DNA of 64,000 nt from positions 62,001 through 126,000 of the forward strand of contig JANSWY010000001.1 in the NCBI GenBank assembly GCA_024743255.1. Reading direction: 5' to 3'. Position numbers and translations under genes: made by a program. The notes under the pieces were generated by a model, which saw only the letters and a list, made by a program, of their open reading frames with translations, was not told the DNA's origin and did no database searches. This document shows positions 42,786 to 51,798 of this stretch, in pieces. The stretch's first letter is position 1. Each line of letters starts with the position of its first letter. The DNA is from a bacterium (GTDB lineage: Bacteria; Bacteroidota; Bacteroidia; Cytophagales; Cyclobacteriaceae).

Positions 42786-43294
42786 AACTCTATCCAACAG
42801 ATAGATCAGAAGACCTCAATTCCAGATGGAAAAGGTTCATCTTCAACATTTTCCCTTCCTATCGAAGAACTGGTGCCAGAATCAAATTCATTTCTTCAGA
42901 CTTCTACGAAATGCATTTATCTCTAAAGCTCAAGCTTTCAACGAGAAACTATGTGGGGAGTGTATTTGGCGGTAGCATATTCGGAGCTTTGGATCCGCTG
43001 TATATGGTTCAGTTAATTTACCTGCTCCGTAATGATTATATCGTTTGGGATAAGAGCGGAACTATCAGATTCTTTAGACCAATCAAAGGAAAAGTGAAAG
43101 CTCGTTTTCTCATTACTGATGAGTTACTTGATGAGATCAAAACTAAGATTGCATCTGACTCAGAAATGGAAATTGATCTACCTGCACATTTTGAAGATGA
43201 GAATGGAGTGAAGTATGCTGAACTTGTAAAAACGCTGTATATAGCCGATAAACAGCATTATAAAGAGAAGAGAAAAAGAAAGGCAGCTAAATAG
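42782..43294 (+). CDS. DUF4442 family hotdog protein
   Basis: A 170-residue protein with the DUF4442 signature: RTGARIKFISSDFYEMHLSL, then SVFGGSIFGALDPLYMVQLI and VWDKSGTIRFFRPIKGKVKA. This family has a hotdog fold and may act on acyl-CoA or thioesters; it lacks known catalytic residues. The tail is very basic (KEKRKRKAAK). The stop codon lies in a bidirectional hairpin terminator. It is likely to act with the membrane protein encoded just before it. Confidence 0.85.
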   Translation: MKLYPTDRSEDLNSRWKRFIFNIFPSYRRTGARIKFISSDFYEMHLSLKLKLSTRNYVGSVFGGSIFGALDPLYMVQLIYLLRNDYIVWDKSGTIRFFRPIKGKVKARFLITDELLDEIKTKIASDSEMEIDLPAHFEDENGVKYAELVKTLYIADKQHYKEKRKRKAAK

Positions 43295-43299
43295 CTGCC
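43282..43299. terminator. Bidirectional hairpin terminator overlapping a stop codon
   Basis: GGCAGCTA and TAGCTGCC pair exactly around AA; the stop codon of the hotdog gene lies in the right arm. Minus-strand RNA continues into a T-rich run, so it serves the convergent gene too. Confidence 0.75.
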
Positions 43300-43307
43300 A
43301 TTATATT

Positions 43308-43994
43308 TTATAGTTCCAGATAGGATTTTGCTGATTTAATATCAGTGATGTCAATTGTGATCAAACCTTTATGTTCTGCCGGAACCATTGCTCCACTGTA
43401 TAGCTCGGTCCATTTGTCCCAGGTGAATGAAAGACCACCAAGTGGCAACATCTGAACCCACATTTCCCATTTATATGGTTTTCCTTCTTCGTCCAAATAC
43501 CATAGATAACTATCACCGGGTGTAACCCCTCCTGAACTGTAAAAAACTAAGAGAGCATCTCCCTCATCGGTCTTTACAATTGCTCTTGTTGTGCCTGGAT
43601 CGAAAGCTTTGTAGTGTGCGTAAAGCCAGAAGCTATCATTAGCAAAATAGGCATATGCCTTGGTGAGTAATTCAGCTTCATCAGCGTTTGATGGGTTTTG
43701 GAGGACTCGGCCTTCCCTGGTATTGGGATCAACTACTACTTCTGTTCCGTCCCATTTTACATTTACCTGGTTGTTTTCTTTATCCCAGATGAATGTATGC
43801 AGTCCTTTAAATGTCCATTGAACTACTTTGGTAGTGTCCCAGGCTGCTTTGTTCATGGCCAGTTCCATTTTTCTGGCAAGTGCATCAGCTTCAGGTCCAA
43901 CAACGCCTTCTGGTTTAGGTTTATCAGCTATCCAGAAAACAATTGCGAACAAGACAATAATGACGATCAGTCCAATTCCAATCTTTTTAATCAT
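43308..43994 (-). CDS. Hypothetical exported or membrane-anchored protein
   Basis: A 228-residue protein with an N-terminal helix (KIGIGLIVIIVLFAIVFWIA) that either anchors it or is removed. The body has a run of beta strands with the motif FTWDKWTELYSGAMVPAEHKG near the C-terminus and WDGTEVVVDPNTREG in the middle. No family can be assigned. It starts 22 bases after the stop of the M14 peptidase gene upstream on the same strand, so it may share its transcript. Confidence 0.72.
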   Translation of the reverse strand: MIKKIGIGLIVIIVLFAIVFWIADKPKPEGVVGPEADALARKMELAMNKAAWDTTKVVQWTFKGLHTFIWDKENNQVNVKWDGTEVVVDPNTREGRVLQNPSNADEAELLTKAYAYFANDSFWLYAHYKAFDPGTTRAIVKTDEGDALLVFYSSGGVTPGDSYLWYLDEEGKPYKWEMWVQMLPLGGLSFTWDKWTELYSGAMVPAEHKGLITIDITDIKSAKSYLEL

Positions 43995-44016
43995 AAGGTG
44001 TTTAGGTTGGTTAATA

Positions 44017-46527
44017 TTAGTTTCCTACAATGAAAAGGGCATTACTAAACAAGACCTTTCCTTCATACCAAAAGCTCCTGAAAAGTGGATCATCCACAAA
44101 ATAAACGATCGATCCTCTTCCAACTTCCTCAACGCCAAAAACCAGCGTCTCAGCTAAGCGCTTTTGTAAGTCTGAACCCACAAACCCGCTCATTAGGTTG
44201 CCTGAGCTTTCAATTCTTCCGGCATTCGTGCCATCAGATAAATAACTGTATCGTGTTGCGCTTGTTTTCAAAGAGTAATAATCCCCTTCCAGTCCAAACG
44301 TAAATGGATGCGATAAATCAAGATCAACTTTGTAAATAGATCCAGGAGTCTGGCCTTTTAGCCACTCTCTGGTACCACTTCCATAATTCATTAATGCTTC
44401 TTCTTTATCATTATCAGCTGGCCCAAAAAGGTCCTCTTCATCATCATCGAAGTAAGTCGACAAAGAAGTATTATTCCCATCCTTGAATTTATTTAAAGCT
44501 CCTTGTATCAAAATCAATTTCCCTCCTGCTTTAGTCCAATCGATCAATTTTGTAACAGCATCAGATCCCAGACTTCCATAATATCCTGATGGTAGAATGA
44601 TAACATTGTATTTATCCAGATCAACAGAATTAAAATAATCGAGTCTCAAAATGGTATATGGATATTCGAGCTCCTGTTCAATAAAATGCCTAACAGCTCC
44701 GTAAGAAAGCGAAGAAACTCCACGTCCTCCTAATAAGGCTACTTTTGGTTTTTTCAGTAAGCCAACTGATGAAGAACCCATATCCGGACCATAATCGGAG
44801 AAACCCGATTCTACTGAGATCAGCATTCTATTATGCTTATTAGCAATTCTTGTGATTTCACCTTGATAATTTTCTGGGTTCCCTACTTTGGTAATTACAA
44901 TGGAAGGCCCAACTTCATTACCATCAAAACTTGCATTCCTTGTAAGGAATCTAACCTTAAAATTGTGTTTATGAAGATCGGCCAGAAACGCAGCATCATT
45001 TACACTATTCCATTTTGAAATATATGCGTAAGGGGATTTATCTGGAGCCTGTAAGTCAAATGTCAGAACAGGTTCTTTTTTGACTACATCCAAAGTTACA
45101 TCATTGGCATAAGCCTCCAATCCATAAAAATATGGAGCACCCCAGGCTGTGATATCGTAGGTAAGACTATCTGTTAGTTTAGTCGTAGGTTCGAATAGAA
45201 TGTGGGCTAATACTCCCTTTGGCTGGTTTGCCGGAACCACCAGGTCACTTGCTGTTAAAGTGTAATTCTTTGAAGTTTTTGATTGGTAGTGGTAACCTCT
45301 CATGTTTCCGATAGTGTTGACCTTTCCATATTCAATTCCGTTTTTGTCGAGCCATTCCATCAAATGGTTGATTCTGTCCTCATTCGTATTCTTAATCACA
45401 AATGACTTGTATTTACCCAATGATCCACTATTCGACTTCTCAAAGAAGCTTTCAAAATTCTCCAGTAGCCGATCTGAACTCAGAGAAGCAATCTCAACAG
45501 TTGAAAGTCCGGTTGTTCTGTGGTGAGCTATTCTATCCTTCAAAGTAAGCAACTGACCATCTTCCAATTGGATCCCTAGTCCTGCCATTCCATGTCCTCC
45601 CTGCTCGTAAGTCATACCAATAGCTCCATTAAAAGTTGGATATGTATCACCATAACTAGGGTAAAGTAAATCGAAGAACTCGCCTGTGAAGTACAGCCAA
45701 CCCTGCTCGTCAAAATATCTTGCGTGGTTTCTTCCAATTTCTTGTTGGAAACTTCTTTGCCATGGAGAAATCAATTCGTGGTAAGGTGCTGCTGCAGGAG
45801 CAAAATAGTAAGGTTCATTTGGTCCTTGCTCGTGGAAATCCACATGAATCTGTGGCATCCATTTATTGTATTGTTTAATTCTTTGCTGTGACTCCACCTG
45901 ACTTTGCCATGCCCAGTCTCTATTCAAATCGAAATAATAGTGATTCGCTCTTCCTCCAGGCCACAATTCTCTGTGCTCAGCATCATCCACAAAAGGATTG
46001 AAAGGCATATTTCCCCATTCCTCGTAATAATGCACATATCGCTCTCTTCCATCAGGATTTAAACATGGATCAATGATGACAATTGTATTTTCCAAAAACT
46101 GACTGAATGCGCTATTTTGATTTAGTAATGCATGGGCTGTAATCATGGAAGCCTCAGAGGAACTACTCTCATTTCCATGAACATTATAGCTTAACCAAAC
46201 GATTGGCACATTAGTGGAAGGAGTACCACTTTCGATTTTCGCTCTTTTCAGGTTATCCAATCTGATATCATCCAGCTTGCTTAGATTTTCATCAGAAGAA
46301 AGAATTGCCAGCATTAATGGTCTTCCTTCATAAGTTTTACCATACTCTCTAAGGAATATATTTTCAGATTCAGATTCTAAGTGCTTGAAGTAATCCAATA
46401 TTTGATGATGGTGGCTAAACTTTGTTCCGAGCTCATAACCAAGAAATTCACTTGGTGATTGCATCTGAGCTTTCAGGAGTATTGGGAATCCAATGAAAAT
46501 AAAGATTAGAGCAGAATTAAGGCGCAT
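44017..46527 (-). CDS. M14-family zinc carboxypeptidase
   Basis: An 836-residue secreted peptidase from the ATG at 46527; an ATG at 46536 adds three residues. The signal peptide ends around LLKAQ. The M14 domain has zinc ligands His120 and Glu123 (VHGNESSS) and His235 (VDFHEQG), Arg206 in LNRDWAW, and the catalytic Glu311 in MTYEQGG (numbered from the longer start). The C-terminal region (about 600-830) is a glutamine-amidotransferase-like part with SSLSYGAVRHFIEQE. It probably trims peptides in the periplasm. A second, lipoprotein-like gene follows it by 22 bases. Confidence 0.92.
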   Translation of the reverse strand: MRLNSALIFIFIGFPILLKAQMQSPSEFLGYELGTKFSHHHQILDYFKHLESESENIFLREYGKTYEGRPLMLAILSSDENLSKLDDIRLDNLKRAKIESGTPSTNVPIVWLSYNVHGNESSSSEASMITAHALLNQNSAFSQFLENTIVIIDPCLNPDGRERYVHYYEEWGNMPFNPFVDDAEHRELWPGGRANHYYFDLNRDWAWQSQVESQQRIKQYNKWMPQIHVDFHEQGPNEPYYFAPAAAPYHELISPWQRSFQQEIGRNHARYFDEQGWLYFTGEFFDLLYPSYGDTYPTFNGAIGMTYEQGGHGMAGLGIQLEDGQLLTLKDRIAHHRTTGLSTVEIASLSSDRLLENFESFFEKSNSGSLGKYKSFVIKNTNEDRINHLMEWLDKNGIEYGKVNTIGNMRGYHYQSKTSKNYTLTASDLVVPANQPKGVLAHILFEPTTKLTDSLTYDITAWGAPYFYGLEAYANDVTLDVVKKEPVLTFDLQAPDKSPYAYISKWNSVNDAAFLADLHKHNFKVRFLTRNASFDGNEVGPSIVITKVGNPENYQGEITRIANKHNRMLISVESGFSDYGPDMGSSSVGLLKKPKVALLGGRGVSSLSYGAVRHFIEQELEYPYTILRLDYFNSVDLDKYNVIILPSGYYGSLGSDAVTKLIDWTKAGGKLILIQGALNKFKDGNNTSLSTYFDDDEEDLFGPADNDKEEALMNYGSGTREWLKGQTPGSIYKVDLDLSHPFTFGLEGDYYSLKTSATRYSYLSDGTNAGRIESSGNLMSGFVGSDLQKRLAETLVFGVEEVGRGSIVYFVDDPLFRSFWYEGKVLFSNALFIVGN

Positions 46528-46595
46528 AATTAACAATTTGGGGTCATTCGTAAAGGATCGGTAATATACTGTAAAATAGTTTTACTCCATTTTGT

Positions 46596-46625
46596 TTGAA
46601 GGTCTTTCACTGTTGGGTAGATTTG
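46596..46625 (+). promoter_or_regulatory. Promoter of tpx
   Basis: TTG (46596-46598), 19 bases, then TAGATTTG (46618-46625): an exact match to the Bacteroidota TTG-N19-TAnnTTTG promoter. The expected start of transcription is near 46632, leaving a short leader of about 17 bases before the ATG. Confidence 0.85.
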
Positions 46626-46648
46626 GTAAAAACTAAATCAACTAAAAA

Positions 46649-47149
46649 ATGGCAGAAGTAACACTAAAAGGTACACCCGCCCATACTTCTGGTGAGCTAC
46701 CGGCAGTTGGAAGTAAAGCACCAGATTTCAAACTAGTAAAATCAGATCTTTCGGAAGTTCAATTATCAGACTATGCAGGCAAGAAAGTCATTCTGAACAT
46801 TTTCCCAAGTGTGGATACAGGAACTTGCGCAATGTCAGTAAGACAATTCAATGAAAAAGCCTCTTCAATGGAAAATGCCGTTGTGCTTTGCATCAGCATG
46901 GATCTACCATTTGCCATGGCAAGATTTTGTGGAGCAGAAGGATTGACTAATGTTGTGAACTTATCTGCATTCAGAGACAAAGGTCAGTTCCAATATGATT
47001 ATGGAGTAGGCATGATAGATGGGCCATTGGCAGGATTGAATGCAAGATCTGTTGTAGTTATTGACGAAGAAGGAAAAGTAATCTACAATCAGCTTGTTAG
47101 TGAGATTGTTGATGAGCCAGATTATGATTCTGCGTTAGCGGTTATCTAA
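46649..47149 (+). CDS. tpx: Thiol peroxidase (Tpx)
   Basis: A 166-residue atypical 2-Cys peroxiredoxin of the Tpx family. Peroxidatic Cys60 is in [14 protein letters not shown] and resolving Cys94 in ARFCGAEGL, the same spacing as in E. coli Tpx (61 and 95). It reduces lipid and hydrogen peroxides with thioredoxin. The N-terminus [18 protein letters not shown] also matches the family. The following membrane protein gene starts two bases after its stop, so the transcript may run on. Confidence 0.95.
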   Translation: MAEVTLKGTPAHTSGELPAVGSKAPDFKLVKSDLSEVQLSDYAGKKVILNIFPSVDTGTCAMSVRQFNEKASSMENAVVLCISMDLPFAMARFCGAEGLTNVVNLSAFRDKGQFQYDYGVGMIDGPLAGLNARSVVVIDEEGKVIYNQLVSEIVDEPDYDSALAVI

Positions 47150-47150
47150 A

Positions 47151-48359
47151 ATGAATAATACACTAGAATATAGTGACAAAGGAAGGAGGATGGGCTGTGC
47201 GCTCATCTTCTTTATGATCTTTGGAATTTTGGTCACTGCAGGTTGTGTGGGGTTTCTTGTCCTTGTGCATTTTACGGAAGGACTAAACTCCAAGCAGATA
47301 TCCTTTACAATGGCGCCACTTTCTTTTGGGCTATTAGCTATTTTCAGTGTATTAAGAAACTTAAAATTCAGTCACAAATACACCGTCATCCTCGACAAGC
47401 AAAAGGAGGTTTTGACATTCTACAAAGAAGATCCAAATCAACATCTGGAAATTCCATTTTCGGAATTTCTAAAAGTGCGATTAATCGAGACTTATGAAAC
47501 CAGTTCAGGGTCCAGCAATAACACCCGCAAAACCTATTATCAAACATTTCTCATTCTCAAAGACGGATCTCAATTCTGGCTACATTCCACCACCAGCAGA
47601 TCCGCATTGGAAGAAGAGGCACAAAAACTTAAATCCTATCTGGATATCAATATTGAGGATGAAACTGATTCAAATTTGAATCATGAGGGATCAGCGAATT
47701 ACACCAAAGGAGAGCGATCTAAAATCTATGACCCTTCCAGGTTTGTGCAGATAGAAAACCTTGGTTTGGAGAAATTACTCTCTATCAAAAAACCGACTTA
47801 CCTGGTTGATGAAATTGTAAAGCTGCTCTTGTTGGTGTTTTTGGGAAGTCTGCTTTCTATTGCAGTCAATGTGCTTACAGATAGCCCAACGGTAGTTCAG
47901 ATCATGGTAGCGATCATCTTTGGAGGTTTCTTCATGTTGATCCTGGTCTTTGTAATTCTGATTAACAGTAAAAAGTATCAGGTTTTAGTATCTGAAAATG
48001 AATTAGTGATCAGCCTGCGGTTTCCATGGAAGTTTCTGGATGATAAATTGGGTAAAACAATTCCTATCCCGAAAGAAAATATCAAGCAAATCCGGACCTC
48101 AAGGCTGCATGAAGGTCATTTCTGGTTATCATGTGTGACTACCACTCCATTCTCTTTATTTGACAAAGTACTGTTTGGGATGGGCGCATTTGCCAAAAGC
48201 AAAATTAAGCAGCTGGATTCTAGTGAGCATGTGATTGGTCTTTGGGAAGTTCCTAATTATGCCAAGCACAATGATATGGCCAACTTCCAGGATCTTTACT
48301 ACATAGAGCAATGGTTGCAAGAGCAACTAGGCCTTCAAGAAGTTGAACTCGACAAATAA
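47151..48359 (+). CDS. Hypothetical membrane protein
   Basis: A 402-residue protein that I do not recognise. Membrane helices lie at about 14-38 (CALIFFMIFGILVTAGCVGF), 44-60, and a pair near 225-245 and 250-272 (IMVAIIFGGFFMLILVFVIL), each pair followed by a soluble stretch. The soluble parts are PH-like, with KYTVILDKQKEVLTFYKED and KYQVLVSENELVISLRF as matching strands, so the protein looks like an internal duplication of the unit two helices plus one strand-rich domain. It starts two bases after the tpx stop and ends in overlap with the GDSL gene. Confidence 0.72.
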   Translation: MNNTLEYSDKGRRMGCALIFFMIFGILVTAGCVGFLVLVHFTEGLNSKQISFTMAPLSFGLLAIFSVLRNLKFSHKYTVILDKQKEVLTFYKEDPNQHLEIPFSEFLKVRLIETYETSSGSSNNTRKTYYQTFLILKDGSQFWLHSTTSRSALEEEAQKLKSYLDINIEDETDSNLNHEGSANYTKGERSKIYDPSRFVQIENLGLEKLLSIKKPTYLVDEIVKLLLLVFLGSLLSIAVNVLTDSPTVVQIMVAIIFGGFFMLILVFVILINSKKYQVLVSENELVISLRFPWKFLDDKLGKTIPIPKENIKQIRTSRLHEGHFWLSCVTTTPFSLFDKVLFGMGAFAKSKIKQLDSSEHVIGLWEVPNYAKHNDMANFQDLYYIEQWLQEQLGLQEVELDK

Positions 48360-49443
48360 TAAGCAGGACGTGAAAAACGTACTTACCATATCCTTGCCTG
48401 CCCTTTTGATTTTCCTGATCATTTTGGAAATCATTCTGAGAACTGTTTATACACCCATCAATCTTGAAGAGTTAACAGGAACTGTTCCCACACCAGATCC
48501 TATGTCAGAATGGGCAATGAATGATCCATATGCTGCATTTACAGGAATTCCAGGTGAATTTGCTACTGACAAGACAATTAACTCTCATGGTTTTATTTCA
48601 ACTCCGGAGATTAAAAAAGAAAAGGATTCTTCGGTTTTACGAATTGTGGTTTTGGGAGAAAGCTCTAGTGCCGGAACAGGATACATCCTCAAAGACCAGG
48701 AAAGCTGGCCCTGGATATTATCGGGGATTTTAAATGACTCCCTGGATCAAAAAGTAGAAGTGATTAATGCTGCAATGGGAGCTTATACCTCATTTGAATC
48801 TTATGGCAGACTATGGAGTAGAATCAGGTTTTTCAACCCTGATGTGGTGATTGTCAATCATGGATGGAATGAAATGTATTACTTCAATGACGAGATGGCC
48901 AGCAATCCTACCGGAGCAAAAAAGCCAGGCTGGACTGTCAATCAGCCAATAAAGGTTAGGACGATTGAGCGAAAAGCATTGGATGGTGCACTAAGTTGGT
49001 CTCAAATCTATTCACGATTGAGATCAATGACTGGAACTCCGATTAATAATGGGGAAGTCGCTGAACCAAAAGAATTACTTAGCAGCTTCAATCCAATTGG
49101 TCTTGAAATTTGGAGAGAAAACCTAAAGCTGATCAAGGAATTTTGTCTCAACAGAAATATCAAACTATTAGTATTTCAACAGCCTACCTTAATCACTGAA
49201 TCCACAAAATCAGAAGATCAAAAGCGATGTAAAATAAGCAATCATGGCTTTGATTATGATGCTCATGTAGATGCCTATAAGGCGATCTATAAAGTAGTTG
49301 ACGATGAAATTGAATTTGTAATAGATGGCACATCCATCTCTGGAAAAGGAAGCTATTTTTACGATCATGTGCACCCAACTCCTGAGGGATCGCAAGCTAT
49401 TGCTAACTTAGCAGCACAGAAGTTATTAACCATATTAGAGTAA
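48343..49443 (+). CDS. GDSL/SGNH-family hydrolase with N-terminal membrane helix
   Basis: A 366-residue protein read from TTG at 48343, with a GTG at 48370 as alternative. One membrane helix comes first (VLTISLPALLIFLIILEIIL), then an SGNH esterase domain: block I VVLGESSSAGTG with the nucleophile Ser, block II region INAAMGAYTSFESYG, block III NHGWNEMYYF, and block V YDHVHPTPEG with the Asp-His pair. It should remove acyl groups from surface glycans or lipids outside the cytoplasm. The start overlaps the end of the preceding gene by 17 bases if TTG is used. Confidence 0.85.
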   Translation: MNSTNNKQDVKNVLTISLPALLIFLIILEIILRTVYTPINLEELTGTVPTPDPMSEWAMNDPYAAFTGIPGEFATDKTINSHGFISTPEIKKEKDSSVLRIVVLGESSSAGTGYILKDQESWPWILSGILNDSLDQKVEVINAAMGAYTSFESYGRLWSRIRFFNPDVVIVNHGWNEMYYFNDEMASNPTGAKKPGWTVNQPIKVRTIERKALDGALSWSQIYSRLRSMTGTPINNGEVAEPKELLSSFNPIGLEIWRENLKLIKEFCLNRNIKLLVFQQPTLITESTKSEDQKRCKISNHGFDYDAHVDAYKAIYKVVDDEIEFVIDGTSISGKGSYFYDHVHPTPEGSQAIANLAAQKLLTILE

Positions 49444-49929
49444 ATGGAGATCATTAAAACCGAACCATCGCAATACCAGGAAGTAGCAGATTTAGCCTAT
49501 AAAATCTGGAGAGAGCATTACACCCCGATCATTGGGCCAGAGCAGGTGGAATATATGTTGGAGAAGTATCAATCTGTAGATGCTATCAATCAACAAATTG
49601 CAGATGGATATGAGTATTACAACTTTGTTTATGAAGAGCAATTAGTTGGTTACTTATGCATTAAAGAGGAAACTGGCCTGGTTTTTATCAGTAAAATCTA
49701 TGTCGACAGCTCCATGAGAGGAAAAGGTTTTGGTAGAAAAGGTCTGGAGTTTGTAGATCAAATTGCCAAAGACCGGAAGCTCAATAAGATCCGGTTGACT
49801 GTCAATAAATACAATACTGGTTCCATAGCGGCTTATGAGAAAATCGGGTTTGTGAAAAATCAGGCAATTGTGATGGACATTGGGAGTGGCTATGTGATGG
49901 ATGATTATGAGATGATTAAGGAGGTTTGA
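49444..49929 (+). CDS. GNAT-family N-acetyltransferase
   Basis: A 161-residue acetyltransferase with the GNAT fold. The acetyl-CoA loop is IYVDSSMRGKGFGRKGLEF, with the R-x-x-G-x-G pattern, followed by IRLTVNKYNTGSIAAYEKIG, the C-terminal motif of the fold. It probably acetylates an amine substrate that cannot be named. Its ATG follows directly after the GDSL stop codon, so it is in the same operon. Confidence 0.92.
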   Translation: MEIIKTEPSQYQEVADLAYKIWREHYTPIIGPEQVEYMLEKYQSVDAINQQIADGYEYYNFVYEEQLVGYLCIKEETGLVFISKIYVDSSMRGKGFGRKGLEFVDQIAKDRKLNKIRLTVNKYNTGSIAAYEKIGFVKNQAIVMDIGSGYVMDDYEMIKEV

Positions 49930-49971
49930 TATGAGAGGACTGGTGATGAATAAGCTGTCAACTTAATACTT

Positions 49972-50502
49972 ATGAAAAATCTAGCAATCCAGTCAATCAT
50001 AGAAAAAGGAAATAATTGGATCAATAATTTATATTCCAATGAGGATATAGTCTTACTGGAAAATGGCATGAAGGAATACACTTTTTGTTATGCCTTTCTA
50101 TGGTGTAAAAGATCTGAAATCAACCTAACCTGGGAAAAAAGGGCTACATGGTTAGGTGTAGGAAGATTGTTAGTTAGTAAAGATGGTAAAACATGTGAGT
50201 TGGAAGGATCCAATCCATCCATTGATTGGGTACACCATTTTGAACTTAAGGTCCAAGAGCTCGAGGAATATTGGTATCTGGAAATACCGTATTCCAAAGA
50301 AAATATTTCAAAATTAAAGGCTATTTTGAAAGTATCTACACCTGGTTTACTGAAAATGTTAAACGAGGATAAAAAAATCATTTATACCGCTATTAAAGAT
50401 TGGATGGGACACTTCCCAGATTTTTATGAAATAGCCTTTGATTTAAAAAAAGCAGGTGTCGAAGTTTTGTTTGAAGTCAAACAAAGAAGTATCACAAAAT
50501 GA
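49972..50502 (+). CDS. Hypothetical cytoplasmic protein
   Basis: A 176-residue protein that I do not recognise. It has no signal or membrane helix. A short strand run RATWLGVGRLLVSKDGKTCE and the SNPSIDWVHHFE stretch resemble small immunity-like domains, but only faintly. The gene lies after the GNAT gene by about 40 bases on the same strand. No function is proposed. Confidence 0.7.
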   Translation: MKNLAIQSIIEKGNNWINNLYSNEDIVLLENGMKEYTFCYAFLWCKRSEINLTWEKRATWLGVGRLLVSKDGKTCELEGSNPSIDWVHHFELKVQELEEYWYLEIPYSKENISKLKAILKVSTPGLLKMLNEDKKIIYTAIKDWMGHFPDFYEIAFDLKKAGVEVLFEVKQRSITK

Positions 50503-50546
50503 TTAATCTGTAAAACAAATTGAGTAAATGACCCGTGCAATAAATT

Positions 50547-50816
50547 ATGGGAGCAGGAATCGGATTTGTTAGAGATGCACAAAACAGTGCTCGTCAAAAT
50601 AGAGATCAACTTAAGAACAAAAGTAGTTTTGATAAGTCCTTGGCTGGGAAAGGTCATTCAAAACCATTGAAGTTTAAAGAAGCCACACCTGAACAAATGG
50701 AAAAGCTTCGTAATGAACTGGTGGAAACAAGAAAGAAAGAAACCCTTAGAATGATTATTGTTGGTACCATGCTGGTGGTAATCTGCACTCTTACTATTTG
50801 GTTTCTAATATCATGA
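50547..50816 (+). CDS. Small hypothetical protein with C-terminal membrane helix
   Basis: An 89-residue protein with a basic, polar N-terminal half (SARQNRDQLKNKSSFDKSLA) and a single C-terminal membrane helix (MIIVGTMLVVICTLTIWFLI). It would be a tail-anchored inner-membrane protein. It follows the preceding gene on the same strand by 44 bases. A proline-rich helix EATPEQMEKLRNELVETRKKE lies just before the helix. Function unknown. Confidence 0.7.
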   Translation: MGAGIGFVRDAQNSARQNRDQLKNKSSFDKSLAGKGHSKPLKFKEATPEQMEKLRNELVETRKKETLRMIIVGTMLVVICTLTIWFLIS

Positions 50817-50874
50817 AAATAAGAAAACCAGATTCCAAAACAATCCGGAACCTGGTTCAATAATTAATTATTTC

Positions 50875-51729
50875 CTAATTCACCTCACTCAATAACTTCA
50901 ACAAAGCCTCTCCCACACCGGTAGACGATTTATTATTCTGTCCAGTCACCAATTCTCTATCCACAACCACGTGAACTGCCCAGTCTTCTTTCGCTTTTGA
51001 ATACTTACCACCTGCATAAGTGATTGCATTCTGTGGCCAGTAAGGTAGCTCATCACCTCCCAGGTAATATTTGGTTGCAATGGTCTCTTCTGAGTTGCTG
51101 AATACAGTCATGTTATAACCTTCATAAATCCAGCCTTTTCCTGGCTTAGCAGCTTTTCCGGCTTTCATTTGTGCTTCAAATTCCTTGCTATTTGGCAATG
51201 AAGAAAGCAATGCAACGGGACCATGACAAACCAGACCAGTTGGTTTCGCTTCAGCGTGAAAATGATTTAAAAACTTGCTTACATAATCATTAGCTACCAG
51301 ATCACCCAATGGCGCATGACCACCTGGGAAAAATATGGCATCAAAATTCTCAATGCCTATCTGATCCACGCGGGCAAAACTGATTACCGGACTGCTTTTC
51401 TCATCATTTAGCATCAATAAATTAAATAGCGCTCTATGAGCATCATAATTCTCCTGAGTTGTATTCAGAAAATGATCTGGAGTTTCAGATACCGGATCTA
51501 TGGTAGGTGCCAATCCATTTGGTGTAGCAAAAGTCACATTGTGACCTGCATCCATAAAGATCTTTACCGGTTCCATTAATTCATTGAAATAAACGCCGGT
51601 CTTGTAGTTGTATCCATTCTTCAATTTCATCTCAGAAACCTCAGATATCACTACCAATATATTAGCTGCAAACACTGCCTGGAAATTGACCAGAGCAGTT
51701 AATACGAATAGAAATATTAACTTTTTCAT
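50875..51729 (-). CDS. DJ-1/PfpI-type glutamine amidotransferase-like protein, secreted
   Basis: A 284-residue protein from the ATG at 51729, where MKKLIFLFVLTALVNFQAVF forms a signal peptide; an earlier ATG at 51756 adds nine residues. The class I amidotransferase-like fold carries the nucleophile Cys168 in GLVCHGPVALLSS, next to a His, the acidic residue in GVYFNELMEP and IFFPGGHAPLGDL as its oxyanion loop. This places it with Hsp31-like DJ-1 proteins. Secretion is unusual for the family. It is convergent with the small gene to the left. Confidence 0.85.
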   Translation of the reverse strand: MKKLIFLFVLTALVNFQAVFAANILVVISEVSEMKLKNGYNYKTGVYFNELMEPVKIFMDAGHNVTFATPNGLAPTIDPVSETPDHFLNTTQENYDAHRALFNLLMLNDEKSSPVISFARVDQIGIENFDAIFFPGGHAPLGDLVANDYVSKFLNHFHAEAKPTGLVCHGPVALLSSLPNSKEFEAQMKAGKAAKPGKGWIYEGYNMTVFSNSEETIATKYYLGGDELPYWPQNAITYAGGKYSKAKEDWAVHVVVDRELVTGQNNKSSTGVGEALLKLLSEVN

Positions 51730-51798
51730 AACTCTATATTTTCTACTATTAAACATTTAAATAATCTAGCTGGTAGGCCAAAAAGGCCCTGAAAAGAT

